DNA of 64,000 nucleotides from Heterostelium multicystogenum (taxonomy: Eukaryota > Evosea > Eumycetozoa > Acytosteliales > Acytosteliaceae), in the NCBI GenBank assembly GCA_003667245.1, contig RCNN01000082.1, positions 37,757-101,756 on the forward strand, written 5' to 3'. The notes beneath the pieces are model-generated. The model searched no databases and was not told where the DNA came from. It was given only the letters and a program-made list of their open reading frames with translations. The position numbers were made by a program, and so were the translations under genes. Positions 35,001 through 47,709 of the stretch are shown here, piece by piece (positions within the stretch are counted from its first letter, which is position 1; every line of letters begins with the position of its first letter).

Positions 35001-38000
35001 GAGGGTCATGATGTCGGTGGAGAGGTAATTCATAATATCTGGCTCTGTAGCTGGCATCGTAACTGCACCTGTGACAGAGGTAGACTCACCATCTCGACCA
35101 ACAGCATAGGTTTTGGAATTTCTCAATGCTCTGAACTCAGCGAGTACATCATGTGGATCTGCCATAGTTGAAGCTTTTACCTCGTAGAGTTTCTGGCGGG
35201 GATTTGGTGATATGAACATGATTGATGTAATCTTTGACTTGAATTTGAATGGGATTGGCCCATGTTACTGGTCTACTAACTTTGATTGGCTGAACTACTG
35301 AGGAGAATAGTTCAATGGTATTTCCGTCTGATGGACTGGTAATGCCACCAGCTGTAGTGTATGTATTATAGTCTCTAACCATTCTGTTTGAACTGATAGA
35401 CCAATGTGGGATGCTGGATACATATGACACCACCTCCTCTGTCACCTTGACCATTGTGTCTGTTGCTGTCACCGAAACAAAAGTAATTCTCGTTGGGTTT
35501 CAATGCATCTGCATCGTATGCAGGGTACATTGGAACACCCAATTTAGCATGGTCACTAGTTTTTCCAGAGTATTGTCTATCTCCATATACATATCCACCA
35601 GTTGCTGCTGGTCTCTTGAGTACAAGATTTTGTGAAAGCTCCAAATATCCTATATTTAATACTTGCTCAGTGGGACGCATTTGGTTCAATGCGATGGCGT
35701 AGAACATTTCAATAAACATCTTCTTTTGTAGATGATCGGCAACAACCATCCATAGATCAATACCATCATAGTTTCTCGTTCCCTCTTTAGGCATGATATA
35801 TGGACTCAGTGTGGCAGGACGAGGATTAAATGCATTTGGGAAGGGACTGTTCTTAGCTGTGAAACCCGCTCCAATCTTCATGTAGTAGTAAGCATTGAGC
35901 TTTCCATTGGCAATGGTAATCGAAGGTGTTTTCCACCAACATATATTCTCGAGTGCGACTTGTGAAGCAATGAGAGCTTTGCAATCACTCACCAATTCCT
36001 TGGGTGTTTTTACGGGAGGACCAGTTCCCGTCGCGGTACGACGAGCGTAGCCAAGGTATTGAGTTAGATAGTCATAGAGGTATGGAAATTCATTATGCCT
36101 CGTATTCATATTAGTGAATAGCCTTCTCGTGTCTAGTAGGTTTCCATCATTGAAAGATACGTATCGTGCCACGTGGTCGAGATGATTGAAAGAATAGCAA
36201 AAGAAATGCTGATTGAAATCCCGTGCACCTAAGAAATTTATTCCTGAGCTTGGCTCATTGAGTGCAGTACCAGTTTTCCTTGATATCCTGGAAATACTGG
36301 ATTGGTATGTACTGAATTTCTTGATTTAGTATAGATAACTAACTATATATTCAACTATGTTGATGATGATTCTTACCCATGTGTATACCGTGAACGTGCG
36401 AGGTCACTGGATCGGGGTCATCCCAAAATATCATACCTTGAAAGTTGTACAGTTGTTAGTTAGAATGATACTTTGCTCGGAGGATATCTTATCTCATATC
36501 TACCTTTCAAGTGTCCATGTCCCTTTATTGACTTGCGTAATTTACCTCTCTTTCCTTTGGGTGATCTGGTATCAGGCTGATCATTAAAGAATAAATGGTA
36601 GTAATCATGGTACTGGAGGAATGTCGCTTCAACGGCACTATATTCGGTTGTACCATGATCTTGTAAGAACTCCAATCTTTTAAGATTATCCATTGTCGAG
36701 TCCATATAGAGATATGGATCCTTGCCATCTTTGAGCTTGTAGACGAACCACCAGTCTACTGCTATGCTTGTCTGTTCATTGTCGGCTACAGGTGCCAGAC
36801 AAGATAAGGTTTGAGATGTAAAGATTATCTTGTCCATCGATGCAACTGCTGTCTGTGTTGCCGAGGGCTGAACCTGCACCTCCACATCATAGGTCGCTGC
36901 CGGAAGTGCTGGAATATCACATTTTATCTTAACATCGTTTTGTAGAATAACGATATTGGTACACGCATTGGTTCCAACAGTGGCCGTGATCCAACCAAGA
37001 TTATATCCAAATCCTGTTCCTTTAATTGTGATAGTAGTTGCATGTTTCTTTGAAGCTTGTTTTGGTACGATTTCGGTGATGCTTGGACCGACGTAATTGA
37101 TGTTCGTGCCAGTATTGTATTGATGTTCTTCGTATTCGGAATCCACTACGACCAACACAATGGGGAAGTTTCCTGGTGTGTGCTCTGGAATGGTACAGGT
37201 GATTTGTGACGCTTGGATAATACAGGTGGCAATATCAATGTTTTGGTCATCCAACTTTATTGTGGAGACTACATCCAAGTTGGTTCCATCAATGACGAGA
37301 TTTCCTCCACCCCTTGGAATGGTAGTAGTTTGGGATTGTGCAGTTACTCTTGGTTCAAAATAAGTGAATTTTACGGTTGATGTATATTCTGCTTTCTTTA
37401 TAGAGAACGATATGTCCTCTGGTTGTGCTACATCGCCTGGTGGAACAGTACATATCAGTTTAGTATCATCAAGTTGTGCAACTCCTATGCATTCTTTGTC
37501 CTTGATTTTCACAATAATATGATCTTCTATTTCTTCTGGAGTCAATCCAAGGGGAAAATTATTGATGTAGAAAGTAACTTTTGTTTCAGAGAAGAGGAAT
37601 CCAATTGCTGGTTCGACAGCGGTGATTTCTGGCTTGGTAACTTCAAATGGGACAGTGTTGGAGTCAACTCCGTCAGAATTGACAAGAAGATTAAAAACAC
37701 CAGTTGAGAGCTTACTGGCATCAACTTCTATAAACAGGTAGCTATCAGTCGAGCCCATGGATGGAGTATATTCTTGATCTCCAATCTTAACTTTGTTGTT
37801 TTGGTAGAATCTCTTTCCTAGGATCGTAACCACCCAATTGGCCTTGTCAATAATCTTGGTGGGTCCAATTGAAGTAATTAGTGGCTCATAGTAGGTAAAC
37901 TGTTGAGACTCATCAGAACCAAATTCACCACCTCCAATAATGGCCATCAAAATATGAGTATAACCATCTTCGTTAACCATATCGAATCTACCAGTGGTAC

Positions 38001-39270
38001 ACCTAAAGCCATCAGGAGTAATCGAAGTACGATCAATTGCACATGGAGTGCCACCAATTGACGCGGCAGTAACATCCATCAAATAAAGTCCGGTAACAAC
38101 GACTACGGTTCCTCCAGTAATCGGTCCACTTTTTTGGATCAATACTAATTATTTCTGGAACTGTTTATAAACCAATGCTATTAGTGGTGATGTTCGACCA
38201 AGACCTCACTAGTGTCAAGTATCGAGAACTTACAGTAGTAGATAAATGTTTTATCACAGAATGCTTGTTGAATATCGATTGTTAAAGCAATATTCTGCTC
38301 GTCCATTTGACCGGTTTCGAGCTCGACTAAGGGGTGTTTGACAGCTGAGGTCACCTGTGTCTGGATCCACTTGGACATCGGTACATGGTTTATCTCCGAT
38401 TGTAATCGTTGATAAGGGGAGTCTACGATATCGTAGAAATGATTTCCACTCAGCACAATAGTATGTGAGGCTCCCAAAACTCCACGATTTGGTGTAACAG
38501 CAGTGACAACAGGTAAAACATAGTCAAAGTTTGAGGGCGCAGTGATGGTGTATCTACCGTTAAAGGTCAATCTTAATACATATCCACCCAAGTCAGCTGT
38601 ATCAATCGTTGGCAAAATAGCTACAAGCTCATTTACCTTGGTGCTGGTGACAGTGAGAGTATGGGCCAAGTTATCATGACGAACAAGCTCGACCTGGGGA
38701 GCAACATCATTTTCATTGATGATGAAGTAATTTCCATAAATTCTTATGGTTCTACCGTTGGGATTGGGGTAGTATGCGCTAGGTGTGAATCTATCTATCA
38801 CTGGTTGAACATATTCAAAATCTCCGCTAAAGTAAGGAGCTGCATTCACATCAAAATGCATATAGAAGGTCGCCGAGGAGGACCCAAACTTACGCTTCTT
38901 AGAGCTACTGTTCAATGGTGCAGGTGGAACAATCCAAACATATTCGTTACCATCATTGACAATGAATGAAAAGACGGCTGGTTCACTGGAGCCAACAACT
39001 ACAGATAATACTGGAATGCTTGGAAATCCACTTCCAACAATCACAAAACTAGGTGTGTGAAAAACAAAAATGAAATGAGATTAGAAGGTGCACAAAAAAA
39101 AACAAAACAAAAATGTAAAATCAGAACAGAATATCATACAAGTTACCACCCTCTTCATGTGCTTTAAGCATAGACATGCGGTCGATTTGAATTGCATCAA
39201 TCACAGCCACTGCATTGACAATAACCAATATTAATAGGGCTATCGAATGCAGTGTTTGTGATTTAATCAT
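32001..39270 (-). CDS. giant secreted IPT/TIG-repeat protein with an internal DNase II domain
   Basis: Exon 1 ends near 39150 and encodes a signal peptide (MIKSQTLHSIALLILVIVNAVA). Further exons are 38234-39048, 36504-38160, 36377-36436, 34493-36296, 34336-34421 and 32001-34272. The N-terminal part has about seven TIG domains. In one unbroken exon (36504-38160) these run into DNase II sequence: VDWWFVYKL, LFFNDQPD, then KGHGHLKG|MIF over an intron, QHFFCYSF, DLWMVVAD, TSDHAKLG and CFGDSNRHNGQ..RGGGVICIQ. Both catalytic HxK motifs (HLK, HAK) are kept. DNase II is an acid DNase of lysosomal or secreted type. After it come about 500 residues without a recognised domain, then more TIG domains (32100-33300). 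Frame breaks near 38140, 36270, 35370, 35205, 34720, 34215, 33180 and 32350 are single-base indels. A split into two genes near 35375 cannot be fully excluded. Confidence 0.75.
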
Positions 39271-40052
39271 TTTCCACTGATCGATCTATATGTCTGTGTA
39301 TCTTTGTTTTTTTTGTATTTGTATATATTTATATCTATATCTATATCTATATTTATATTTATATCTATTTTTTATATCTATTATTATAAAACAATTTGAT
39401 AAAACAAGAATAACATCAAAAATGATCTAAGTCAGGTTGATCTTAAAGATCAACTTAATGACCAAACATAACCAGTTTTCTTGGATTTGTGAATATTGTT
39501 TTTGATTGAATTGTGTGTAGATTCGCGGTCAAGATCGCATATCTGATCGTGGTTTATTGATGGTTTCCACATTCATCATATTTGGGCACTCACCAGTTAT
39601 TGGTGCTCCATTTTAATTACATCTCGATAAAAATAAAAATGAAAAAGCGAGTCGAAATTTTGTTTGAGTAATGATTTAAAAAACAAACAATATAAAATCC
39701 CATGAATTGAACAAAAAGAGTTTGGCTTCATGAGACAGAATCCTCGGATTCTTTCAATTTGTCACCTCTTTGATTCAACGAATTGTGAGGTTTACTGTCA
39801 CAGTGTCGTGGGAAAACTTAGAGAGAGCAACTTTGAATAAATACCAAGCGAATATTTCTTCTCATGTTTGTTTCGCATGATTTTTCAATACACTCTCAAA
39901 CTTAAACTTAACTAAAGATAAAAAACTAAAAATGAGTTGTCATTTATTTGTTTGTTAGCATGTTATATATCTGTAGATTGATATCTGTAGATTTTTGAAT
40001 TTCTACTTTGATTGAAAGTTAGCATGATAATAGTTCAGAATATGTAGTTATT
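39271..40052. other. intergenic between divergent genes
   Basis: About 780 bp shared by the TIG/DNase II gene (leftward) and the zinc-finger gene (rightward). Near 39316-39375 there is an imprecise (TATATC)n simple repeat, just upstream of the TIG gene start. Inverted phrases GTCAGGTTGATCTTAAAGATCAACTTAATGACC near 39430 form a short perfect hairpin (GTTGATCTT/AAGATCAAC). Confidence 0.5.
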
Positions 40053-40793
40053 ATGGATTCACCACCAACCAATAAGTATAGTACACTACTGCATTGTTAT
40101 GATAGTGATCACCCATTCTTTGATAAGATAAACAGAAATAGAAAATATGGATTGAAGCAAAGATGTGTCATGAGCAACGATGATATCGAACAAACTTTAG
40201 CAAGCATCAGAGCTACCACCAATCGTAACAAAAACGATGACAAAGATATAGATATGGATATGACACCTGATACACGTAAGGGAGAGTATCAAATGTGATT
40301 TTGGAATGTGTAACGGAGCTGTCTTTGAATCGGTGGCAGCATTCTCTAATCACTACAATAGTATTCACAAAAATGCCTGCGAGATCTGTTGTAAATCGTT
40401 TCCAAACTATCGGTGGCTAGACTGCCACATTCAAGAGACTCATGATACTCTCTTTAAATCATTATGCACTAAGGAAACCAATGGTTTGTATCACATACTT
40501 AACGTTGAATACGAATTGAAATATGTCATTTCTAACTTAAAAATAGTTTGGATGTCTGGTTTGAAGATTGCAATGAGTTATTCTGGAATGCAAATGAGCG
40601 ATCGGAGCATCTTCTAAATTGTCATCAATATGAAAAGTCATTCTTAGACGAATATCTAATGGCGCTTTTCAACAATAGCAATAACGATAAGCATACAACA
40701 ACAACAACAACACCAATCAATAGCAATATCAATAATTTTGGAAGTAGCATGTACAATAGTTACTACAATCAGACAATATGTATGAAGATATGA
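40053..40793 (+). CDS. znf511: C2H2 zinc-finger protein, ZNF511-like (one frame break)
   Basis: Exon 1 from ATG 40053 to about 40487; exon 2 from 40547 to 40793. Motifs follow ZNF511: SDHPFFD near the start, then finger 1 (CDFGMCNGAVFES...HYNSIH), finger 2 (CEICCKSFPNYRWLDCHIQETHD) and finger 3 (DCNELFWNANERSEHLLNCH). One indel near 40283-40300 separates the N-terminal part from finger 1. The C-terminus is Asn/Thr-rich. Human ZNF511 is a little-studied putative nuclear protein, so only a nucleic-acid or protein-binding role can be suggested. Confidence 0.8.
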
Positions 40794-41598
40794 ATATGTG
40801 ATAAATAACAGTTAATCGAACTTAATCGGATCACAAACTTCTAGAATTTAATTGAGGTTGATTCAAATGCATTCTAAACAAAACAAAGATTGATTCTATT
40901 CTTTTTAGTAATTGTATTCTATTCACCACAGTCATTGGTCAATCAAATGAAAAAGATCTAATAAAATATAACAACTATTTTTATATCATCGATGATGTAA
41001 ACAACAACAAATTTACAACACCTAACGACAAAGTTTCCCCAACAATCGTTGTTGTTTTAATTTATTTTTAAAGAAGAGGATGGAGCTATCTTTCTTTATT
41101 GGAATGTTTTGGTTTGGAAACCGGTTGAATTGTTTTTTTTGGTTTTTTTAAAGTTTTTACATCAACCAAATATCATGCTGTATCATTTTTTTAATATTAT
41201 ATCAGGCAAAATGCATTTTGTTTTGATTTGCAAAAAAAAAAATCATTCTATTTATTATTATTATTTTTGTACATTATTTATTTATTTAAAAACAAACACA
41301 AAATCAATCAATAATTATAATTTGATATAATTTTAGAACAAATAATAATACACACATTTAGCTAAATCAAATCAAAACACACACAAATAATAATTTATTA
41401 TAATTTATAAACAACTTCAAATATTCACATCAATCATATTTCAGTAACAAATATAGCAAATCAAAATTTAGAAAATATTTTCAGAAACATTTGCACACAC
41501 CAATAGATTTAAATATTAAGATTTAGATTTAGATTTAGATTTAAGATATAAAGTAGATATAGATATAGATATAGACATAGGAAGACATAATCAAGAAA
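40794..41598. other. A/T-rich intergenic region
   Basis: About 800 bp without a supported gene. It includes short runs of ATTTAG and GATATA repeats near 41520-41577, immediately upstream of the LIM-gene start. Confidence 0.5.
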
Positions 41599-43273
41599 AT
41601 GGCTGACAAAAAGTAAGAATTGATTTTTTCATTGAAAACTGAAAGTTTGTTTGTGGTCAGTCCATGATGGAAGAGAAGTTCGGTGTATGGATGTTGGATG
41701 GTGTGTGAATGTAGGAAACGATTGATCACTGTAAATCAGAGTTGTAGGGATGATTGATCAAATCATGAAGAATAGAGGAACTAATTAGCATGCTTAAATG
41801 TAATGATGATTGTAGTGTATTATCTCAGATGGATGATTTGATGGCTGAGCTTGGTATTCTCGGAGATCAAGCAGGTGCCAAGTCAGAGAATCAACTTGCT
41901 TCAAGTGGAAGTCAAGCACCAAAGTCTAATTTCTTGTCGTCAGGTCCTGGATTTGCTAAGCCAATGATGACACAACAGTCTGGACTTACAACAGTAGGTA
42001 TTTCAGCACAGCCAATTGCTTTGGCAACCAGCACACCAGATGGACGTGCCATCAAAGCAACCGGTCCACCCTGCGCTACCTGCGGAGAGATGATTATTGG
42101 TATTGCAACAAATGCACTCGGCAAATCCTACCATCCAGAGCACTTTGTCTGTGCCTATTGCCACCAACCATTCAAGGGTTCTTACATCGAGCACGAAGAC
42201 AAACTCTACTGCGATGCCGACTACAACGAATTGTTCAGTCCACGTTGCTCTGCTTGTCAGAAGCCAATCGAAGACTCATGTATCACAGCAGTTTGGTAAC
42301 CGTTATCATCCAGATTGTTTCGGTTGTAGTGGTTGCGGAACTCCACTCAAAGGAAAGCCATACAAGGAAGACGATGGTGAAGTATATTGCACCACCTGCA
42401 AGATCGCCAGACAAAAGCGTCTAGCAAGCAAGCAAGAAGTATGTGCCAAATGCAAGCTTCCAATCACTGGTGAATACATTACACTTGGTGGACAACCACT
42501 TCACTCTGAACATTATCGTTTGCGAAGAATGTGGTTGTGAATTCAAAGGTAGAACATGCCACGAATATGAAGGACGTCTCTATTGTTACGAAGATTATCA
42601 AAAGCAGATTAGAGTAAGAAATAATTTAGTCTAAAGGAATCAATCATCGATATTAATACTAGTATCATATCATTGTTTTTAGAATATATGTGGAAGTTGT
42701 GCTAAACCAATCGTTGGTCGTTCAGTTACTGCTTTGGGTAAAGTTTGGCATCCAGAACATTTCACTGTTAGTATCATATATCATAGATCTCTATCATTTT
42801 CAGGTTATTTACTAACCGTTGGATATTCATAGTGTACAACATGTTCAGTACCATTTGCAGGTAGTTCATTTAGAGAGCATCAAGGAAAAGCATATTGTGA
42901 GACACATTATCACCAATATTTCGGTAGACTGTGTGTCAAGTGTAATAAGCCAGTTATTGAAAAAGGTGTAGAGGCATTTGGAAAGATCTATCATCGTGAG
43001 CATTTCACTTGTACAGGTTGCGATAGCTTACTAGGCAAGGAGGTCATGGATTGGGACGGAAAGCCAATGTGCTACAAATGTTACGAAGCGCTACCCAAAG
43101 ACGTTAAAAAGAAATCAAAACAAAAGAAACATGGTGACAAGAAGTCTGCGATGCGCGTGAGAAGCTTGCAAAGAAAAGAAGCAAAGGAGAAGTTGAAACA
43201 ACGTGAAAAAGAAAAGCAGAAGCAGAAAAGGCAGAGAAAGAAAAGAAAAGATAAAGAAACAATAATTAAATAA
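41599..43273 (+). CDS. LD-motif and five-LIM-domain protein, PINCH/paxillin-related (two frame breaks)
   Basis: Exon 1 is 41599-41612 (MADK). Further exons are 41817-42613, 42683-42766 and 42833-43273. The first exon is joined in phase to [16 protein letters not shown], which resembles a paxillin LD motif. Five LIM domains follow, each with the CxxC...HxxxC pattern: CATC, CSAC, CAKC, CGSC and CVKC. The last ends [16 protein letters not shown], very like the PINCH C-terminus, and a long Lys/Glu tail follows. LIM adaptors of this type connect membrane adhesion sites to actin. One-base insertions at about 42292 (between LIM2 Cys pairs) and 42517 (LIM3) break the frame, yet Cys spacing is restored at once, so they are probably assembly errors. 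Confidence 0.85.
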
Positions 43274-43377
43274 CAACAACAAAGACAAGAAAGCTTTAGC
43301 TACAATGCAACAGTTAAATGTAATTATAAATCAACCTTAAAATAAAACAAATAATATTATTTATGTCCATACAGTAT

Positions 43378-46300
43378 TTATTGAGTTGGTCTTCCATATC
43401 CTCCACCTCCTGGGGTCAGTATTCTTAATCTATCTCCATTTGATAAATTGATGGAGTTTTTTCCACCCAGATTGATAACTCTACCATCAGATTTAAAGAT
43501 GTAGTTTATACCACGTTGGGCATTGCTTCCTCCATTTAATCCTCTTGGTTCAAAGGCTCTTCTCTCTGAGAGAATACTGACAGAGAAATTCTTTAGGAAT
43601 TCAATTTCACGAATGATACCATCTCCTCCTTTGAATTGACCCTGACCTCCTGATCCTGTTCTTATTCCAAATTGTCTGACAATGACTGGGTAACGTTTCT
43701 CCATGATCTCTACATCGGTTGCTCTTGTGTTGGTCATGTGACATTGGACTCCAGAAGTACCATTCCAGTGAGGACCAGCACCACTTCCACCACCGATTGT
43801 CTCATAGTAACCAACGGTTTCATCTCCGAATGTTAGGTTATTCAATGCAACCCTGACTAGCTGCACATGCACCAAATGATAGTAAAATTACATCGGTAAC
43901 ACGTTGAGAAGTCAATACATTTCCACCTACAACGGCGGCATCCTCTGATGGGTAGAGAATGGAGCCATGTGGAATGTTTATAGTTATTGGATTAAGACAA
44001 CCTTGATTCAGAGGAATTTCTCTTCTCACTAGACATCTTAAAGAGTAGATAATGGCAGACTTGGTAACGGAAGGTGGTGAGTTTGTATTTCCAAATACTT
44101 CACATCCAGTACCTTCAAAGTCAAACGTAGCTGTTCCATCACTACGGTCTATAGTCAATGCCAACTTTATTGGTGTTCCGTCATCCATAAAGTCAGTGGC
44201 ATAAAGTGTATCCTTTTCTTTTCAATCCGTGCTTCGATGATATCTCACAAAGCATTTCCTTGACTGCAAGTTCTGCATTTTTTTGTACGTGGTGCATATA
44301 TGCGTGGACAACGTCCAAACCATAGTAAGCAATCAACTCTTCCATAAGAGAGATACCTTTTTTGTTGGCAGCAACTTGTGCTTTTAGATCTGATAGATTG
44401 TCAGACAGATTACGTGACTTTGCAAATATTCTTTTTGACTTCATCCTCCTGGAATGATCCATCCTTTACAAGCTTAAATGAGCGAATTGCAACACCTTCC
44501 TCTTCAAGATTTTTAGAAAATGGTGGCATAGATCCTGGAGTAATACCTCCAATATCTGCATGGTGACCACGACTAGCCATGTAAAAGACTGGGACACCAT
44601 TATGATAGACAGGGTAATGACAGTCATGTCAGGAAGATGACTTCCACCGATTGTGGGTGATTGGAAAGTATAACTTCACCTTCGTGCCAATCTTTTGCCA
44701 AGTGGTCAATTTGCCATTTGACAGCTTCTTGCATTGATCCTAAATGAACAGGTAAGTGTGGTGCATTTGCAACTAAAACACCATCAGGTCCAAACAGTGC
44801 ACAGGAAAAGTCCAAACGCTCTTTGATATTGGTTGAAACTGATGTTCTCTGTAAAGTACGTCCCATTTGTTCGGCAATACTCATGAATCTATGTGAAAAT
44901 ACTGAGAGTGTAATTGGATCTAATGCTGTAGATACCTGTTTTGGAGCACCACTTCCAATTGTGATCTCGATATTTCCTGTATTTGGAAGTATAGTCGCTT
45001 TGCAACCTGGTTCCACTACAATAGTACTTGTATTGTCAATAATAATAGATGGACCATTGATAATGTGTCCACCAGAGAGCTCCACTTAATATATAGACTG
45101 GTGTGTTGACTCTGCCAATATTGTTAAAATAGACTTGATTGAATCTGCTTGCTTTGGTGGCTCAGGTGATTCAGCGTCTTTAATTTGGAATGGTTTAAGT
45201 GTTGATCCTTTTGCGGATGCTCTTATTCTGATGTCATCAACCAACAAATCTCTTCCAACAATTAAGAAACCATATTCTCTCTTGTAGTTGCTTTTGAACT
45301 CCTTTTCATAGTCATTATCTGCTGGTGATTGAATCATCATCGAAGTATCAGTTCCTGAGAATCTTAAATTCAAATACTTTTCAATGACAATCTTATCTCT
45401 GTGAATCCTTTTTTCCAAAAGTTCCTTCTTGGCTTCGTCAGCTAAAAGATCCAATTTATTATCAAGCTCAACTAAGTTCTCTTTATTATAAATTGTCGAA
45501 GTTGGACCCTAATTAAAATAATCACATTAGTAAACATTGATTACGATGCCTGTCAATAATTATAATTACTTGTTTTTCAACAACCAAATCTGCTAAACCA
45601 AGTCCATATGCTGATAGTATACCAGAGAATCTATGAATGAATACTTTTGGCATTCCCAAATTCATTGCGATTGCGCATGCATGTTGTCCACCTGCACCAC
45701 CAAAGCAAGATAGAATATGGTGTGATGCATCAAATCCTTTTGCTTCTGTTATATTTCTAATTGGTCTGCACATAGCTTTCGTTGGCCACTCGAATGAATC
45801 CAAATGCAACTTCGTCCACTGTCATTTCTGGTAGATTTTGAGATTTTTGGAACTGGTTAATGTCGTGTGTCAGCTTAGTCATTGCTTGCAACGATGCATC
45901 TGCATCCAAAGGTTGGTCTTGTGTAACTCCAAAAATCGATGGGAAATAGCTGGGTATGAGCCTTCCAAGTACCAGGTTGGCATCAGTGATAGCGAGCTCA
46001 CCTTGCTTGCGATAGCAAACGGGGCCAGGATGCGCACCAACTGACTCTGGTCCCACAGTAAATAAACCTGATTGGAACTTTAACTTGGATCCACCTCCTG
46101 CAGCCACAGTGGTAATGTCTAGCTGTGGTGCCTGTATAGTAAGCCCAGATATCTCTGTCTCGAATATGTGCTCAAGATGACCACTATATCTAGACACGTC
46201 GGTTGAAGTTCCACCCATATCGAATCCAATGACTGGCTGTTTTTCCTCCTCTTTCCATGTAGCACGCGCATAGCCCACCACACCTCCTGCAGGTCCCGAA

Positions 46301-47032
46301 AGAATAGAGCGGAAACCACGGAAGTTTTCGACAGGACAAAGTCCACCATCGGACATCATGAACGATATATCTACATTTTTGATATTCTCATCGAAGCCAG
46401 AGATAAAGTTTGAAATATAGTGCTGAATCTTTGGAGTGAGATATGCATCGACACAAGAAGTAACGCCACGTGGAATTACCTTGATCATTGGCATTAACTG
46501 AGAGGATAGTGATACTTGGCTGAATCCAACTTCCTTTGCCAAATCTCCAACCAATTCCTCATGCAATGAGAATGTATATGAATGAATAAATACAATTGAA
46601 ACACTATCAATACCTTTTTGTTTATATTTCTAAAAGTACCATAAAATTGTTAAGTTAAGGACCAAGCATTCAAAGATATCAGGAAAAAAAATGCTTACAA
46701 TTAAATCTTCCTTGATTTGATGTAAATCTGGAGTTTTCAGAACTACAACATTATTAGCGTTGTTGTTTGAGGGGTACCAGCAGATGCCAAGCTAGATACG
46801 GATACTCTTTCATCAACCTCCAGGACATCTTCATAGATGAGATCGGATCTGTGTATTTCCAAGTCGAATATATTAGGTCTGGCTTGATTGCCAATCTGCA
46901 GCAGATCCTTGAATCCTTTAGTGATGACAAGCAACACTCTTTCACCTTTACGCTCAAGTAATGCATTGGTACCAATTGTTGTACCCATTCTTCATTAAGG
47001 AAGGTAGCTATTAGTTAGTTGAAATTGTCATA

Positions 47033-47092
<60 letters not shown>

Positions 47093-47371
47093 ACTATTCC
47101 CAATCCTGCCAAATGCTCACAAACCAACTTACCTAATTGATTTTATATGAGTGGTATCAACATTGTTCTTATCTATTGACTTTTGAGTGGCACGTTCAAG
47201 GATTCTTCTGATACCTTCACGTGGTGCGTCGCTGTAGTTCTCTGGGTCGACAGAGAGTAGCTTCTCAATGAAGAAATAGGGTGCAACTGGAGACTCTGCA
47301 TAAATATCCGTAAAGGTACCACCTCTATCTATATTGAAACTCAATTTATGTACACCACCCTCAACCGACAT
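43378..47371 (-). CDS. oplah: 5-oxoprolinase (ATP-hydrolysing), several frame breaks
   Basis: Four exons: 47133-47371, 46699-46989, 45570-46629 and 43378-45509. The N-terminal hydantoinase A half has IDRGGTFTD (nucleotide site), [37 protein letters not shown] and [11 protein letters not shown]. The C-terminal hydantoinase B half has [43 protein letters not shown] and TPGGGGYG near the end. It matches eukaryotic OPLAH end to end (about 1,280 residues), which converts 5-oxoproline to glutamate in the gamma-glutamyl/glutathione cycle in the cytosol. Indels near 46760, 45790, 45088, 44640, 44430, 44200 and 43860 break the frame without loss of family sequence. Confidence 0.92.
47035..47088. repeat. 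(TA)n microsatellite in 5-oxoprolinase intron 1
   Basis: About 25 TA dinucleotides within the intron between exons 47133-47371 and 46699-46989. Confidence 0.95.
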
Positions 47372-47709
47372 CTATTTTGAATTGCTAGCTTATATAATTT
47401 ATATAATACTTAAGATATCTTATCTAATTTAGTTATTTAATTAATTAAGTGAAGTCAATGTAATTACATTCAAAGTGGGGTGTTCTTAAAAATGAAAATT
47501 GCACAGACAAGTTAAGATCAGACATAGTGTGTTCTCTGGGGTTGTATGGTGTTTCTAGAATGTGGTCAAAGTATTCTTTTGATAATAATATCATTAGGTG
47601 TTCGATTAGTTCATTTTATTATGTTTTACATATTATAATTAGATATTATATATATATCTACTATATTCGATTCGAAGCTATAATGTTTAATTCATTGACT
47701 GTACATTCA
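47372..47709. other. intergenic, no gene seen
   Basis: About 340 bp of A/T-rich DNA between the 5-oxoprolinase start and the 3' end of the next gene. No feature recognised beyond the presumed promoter. Confidence 0.5.

Noticed and set aside
42285..42300. Programmed +1 frameshift in the LIM gene
   Set aside because: No conserved slippery motif is shared with the other break points, and breaks of the opposite sign occur in UPF2 and DOP1.
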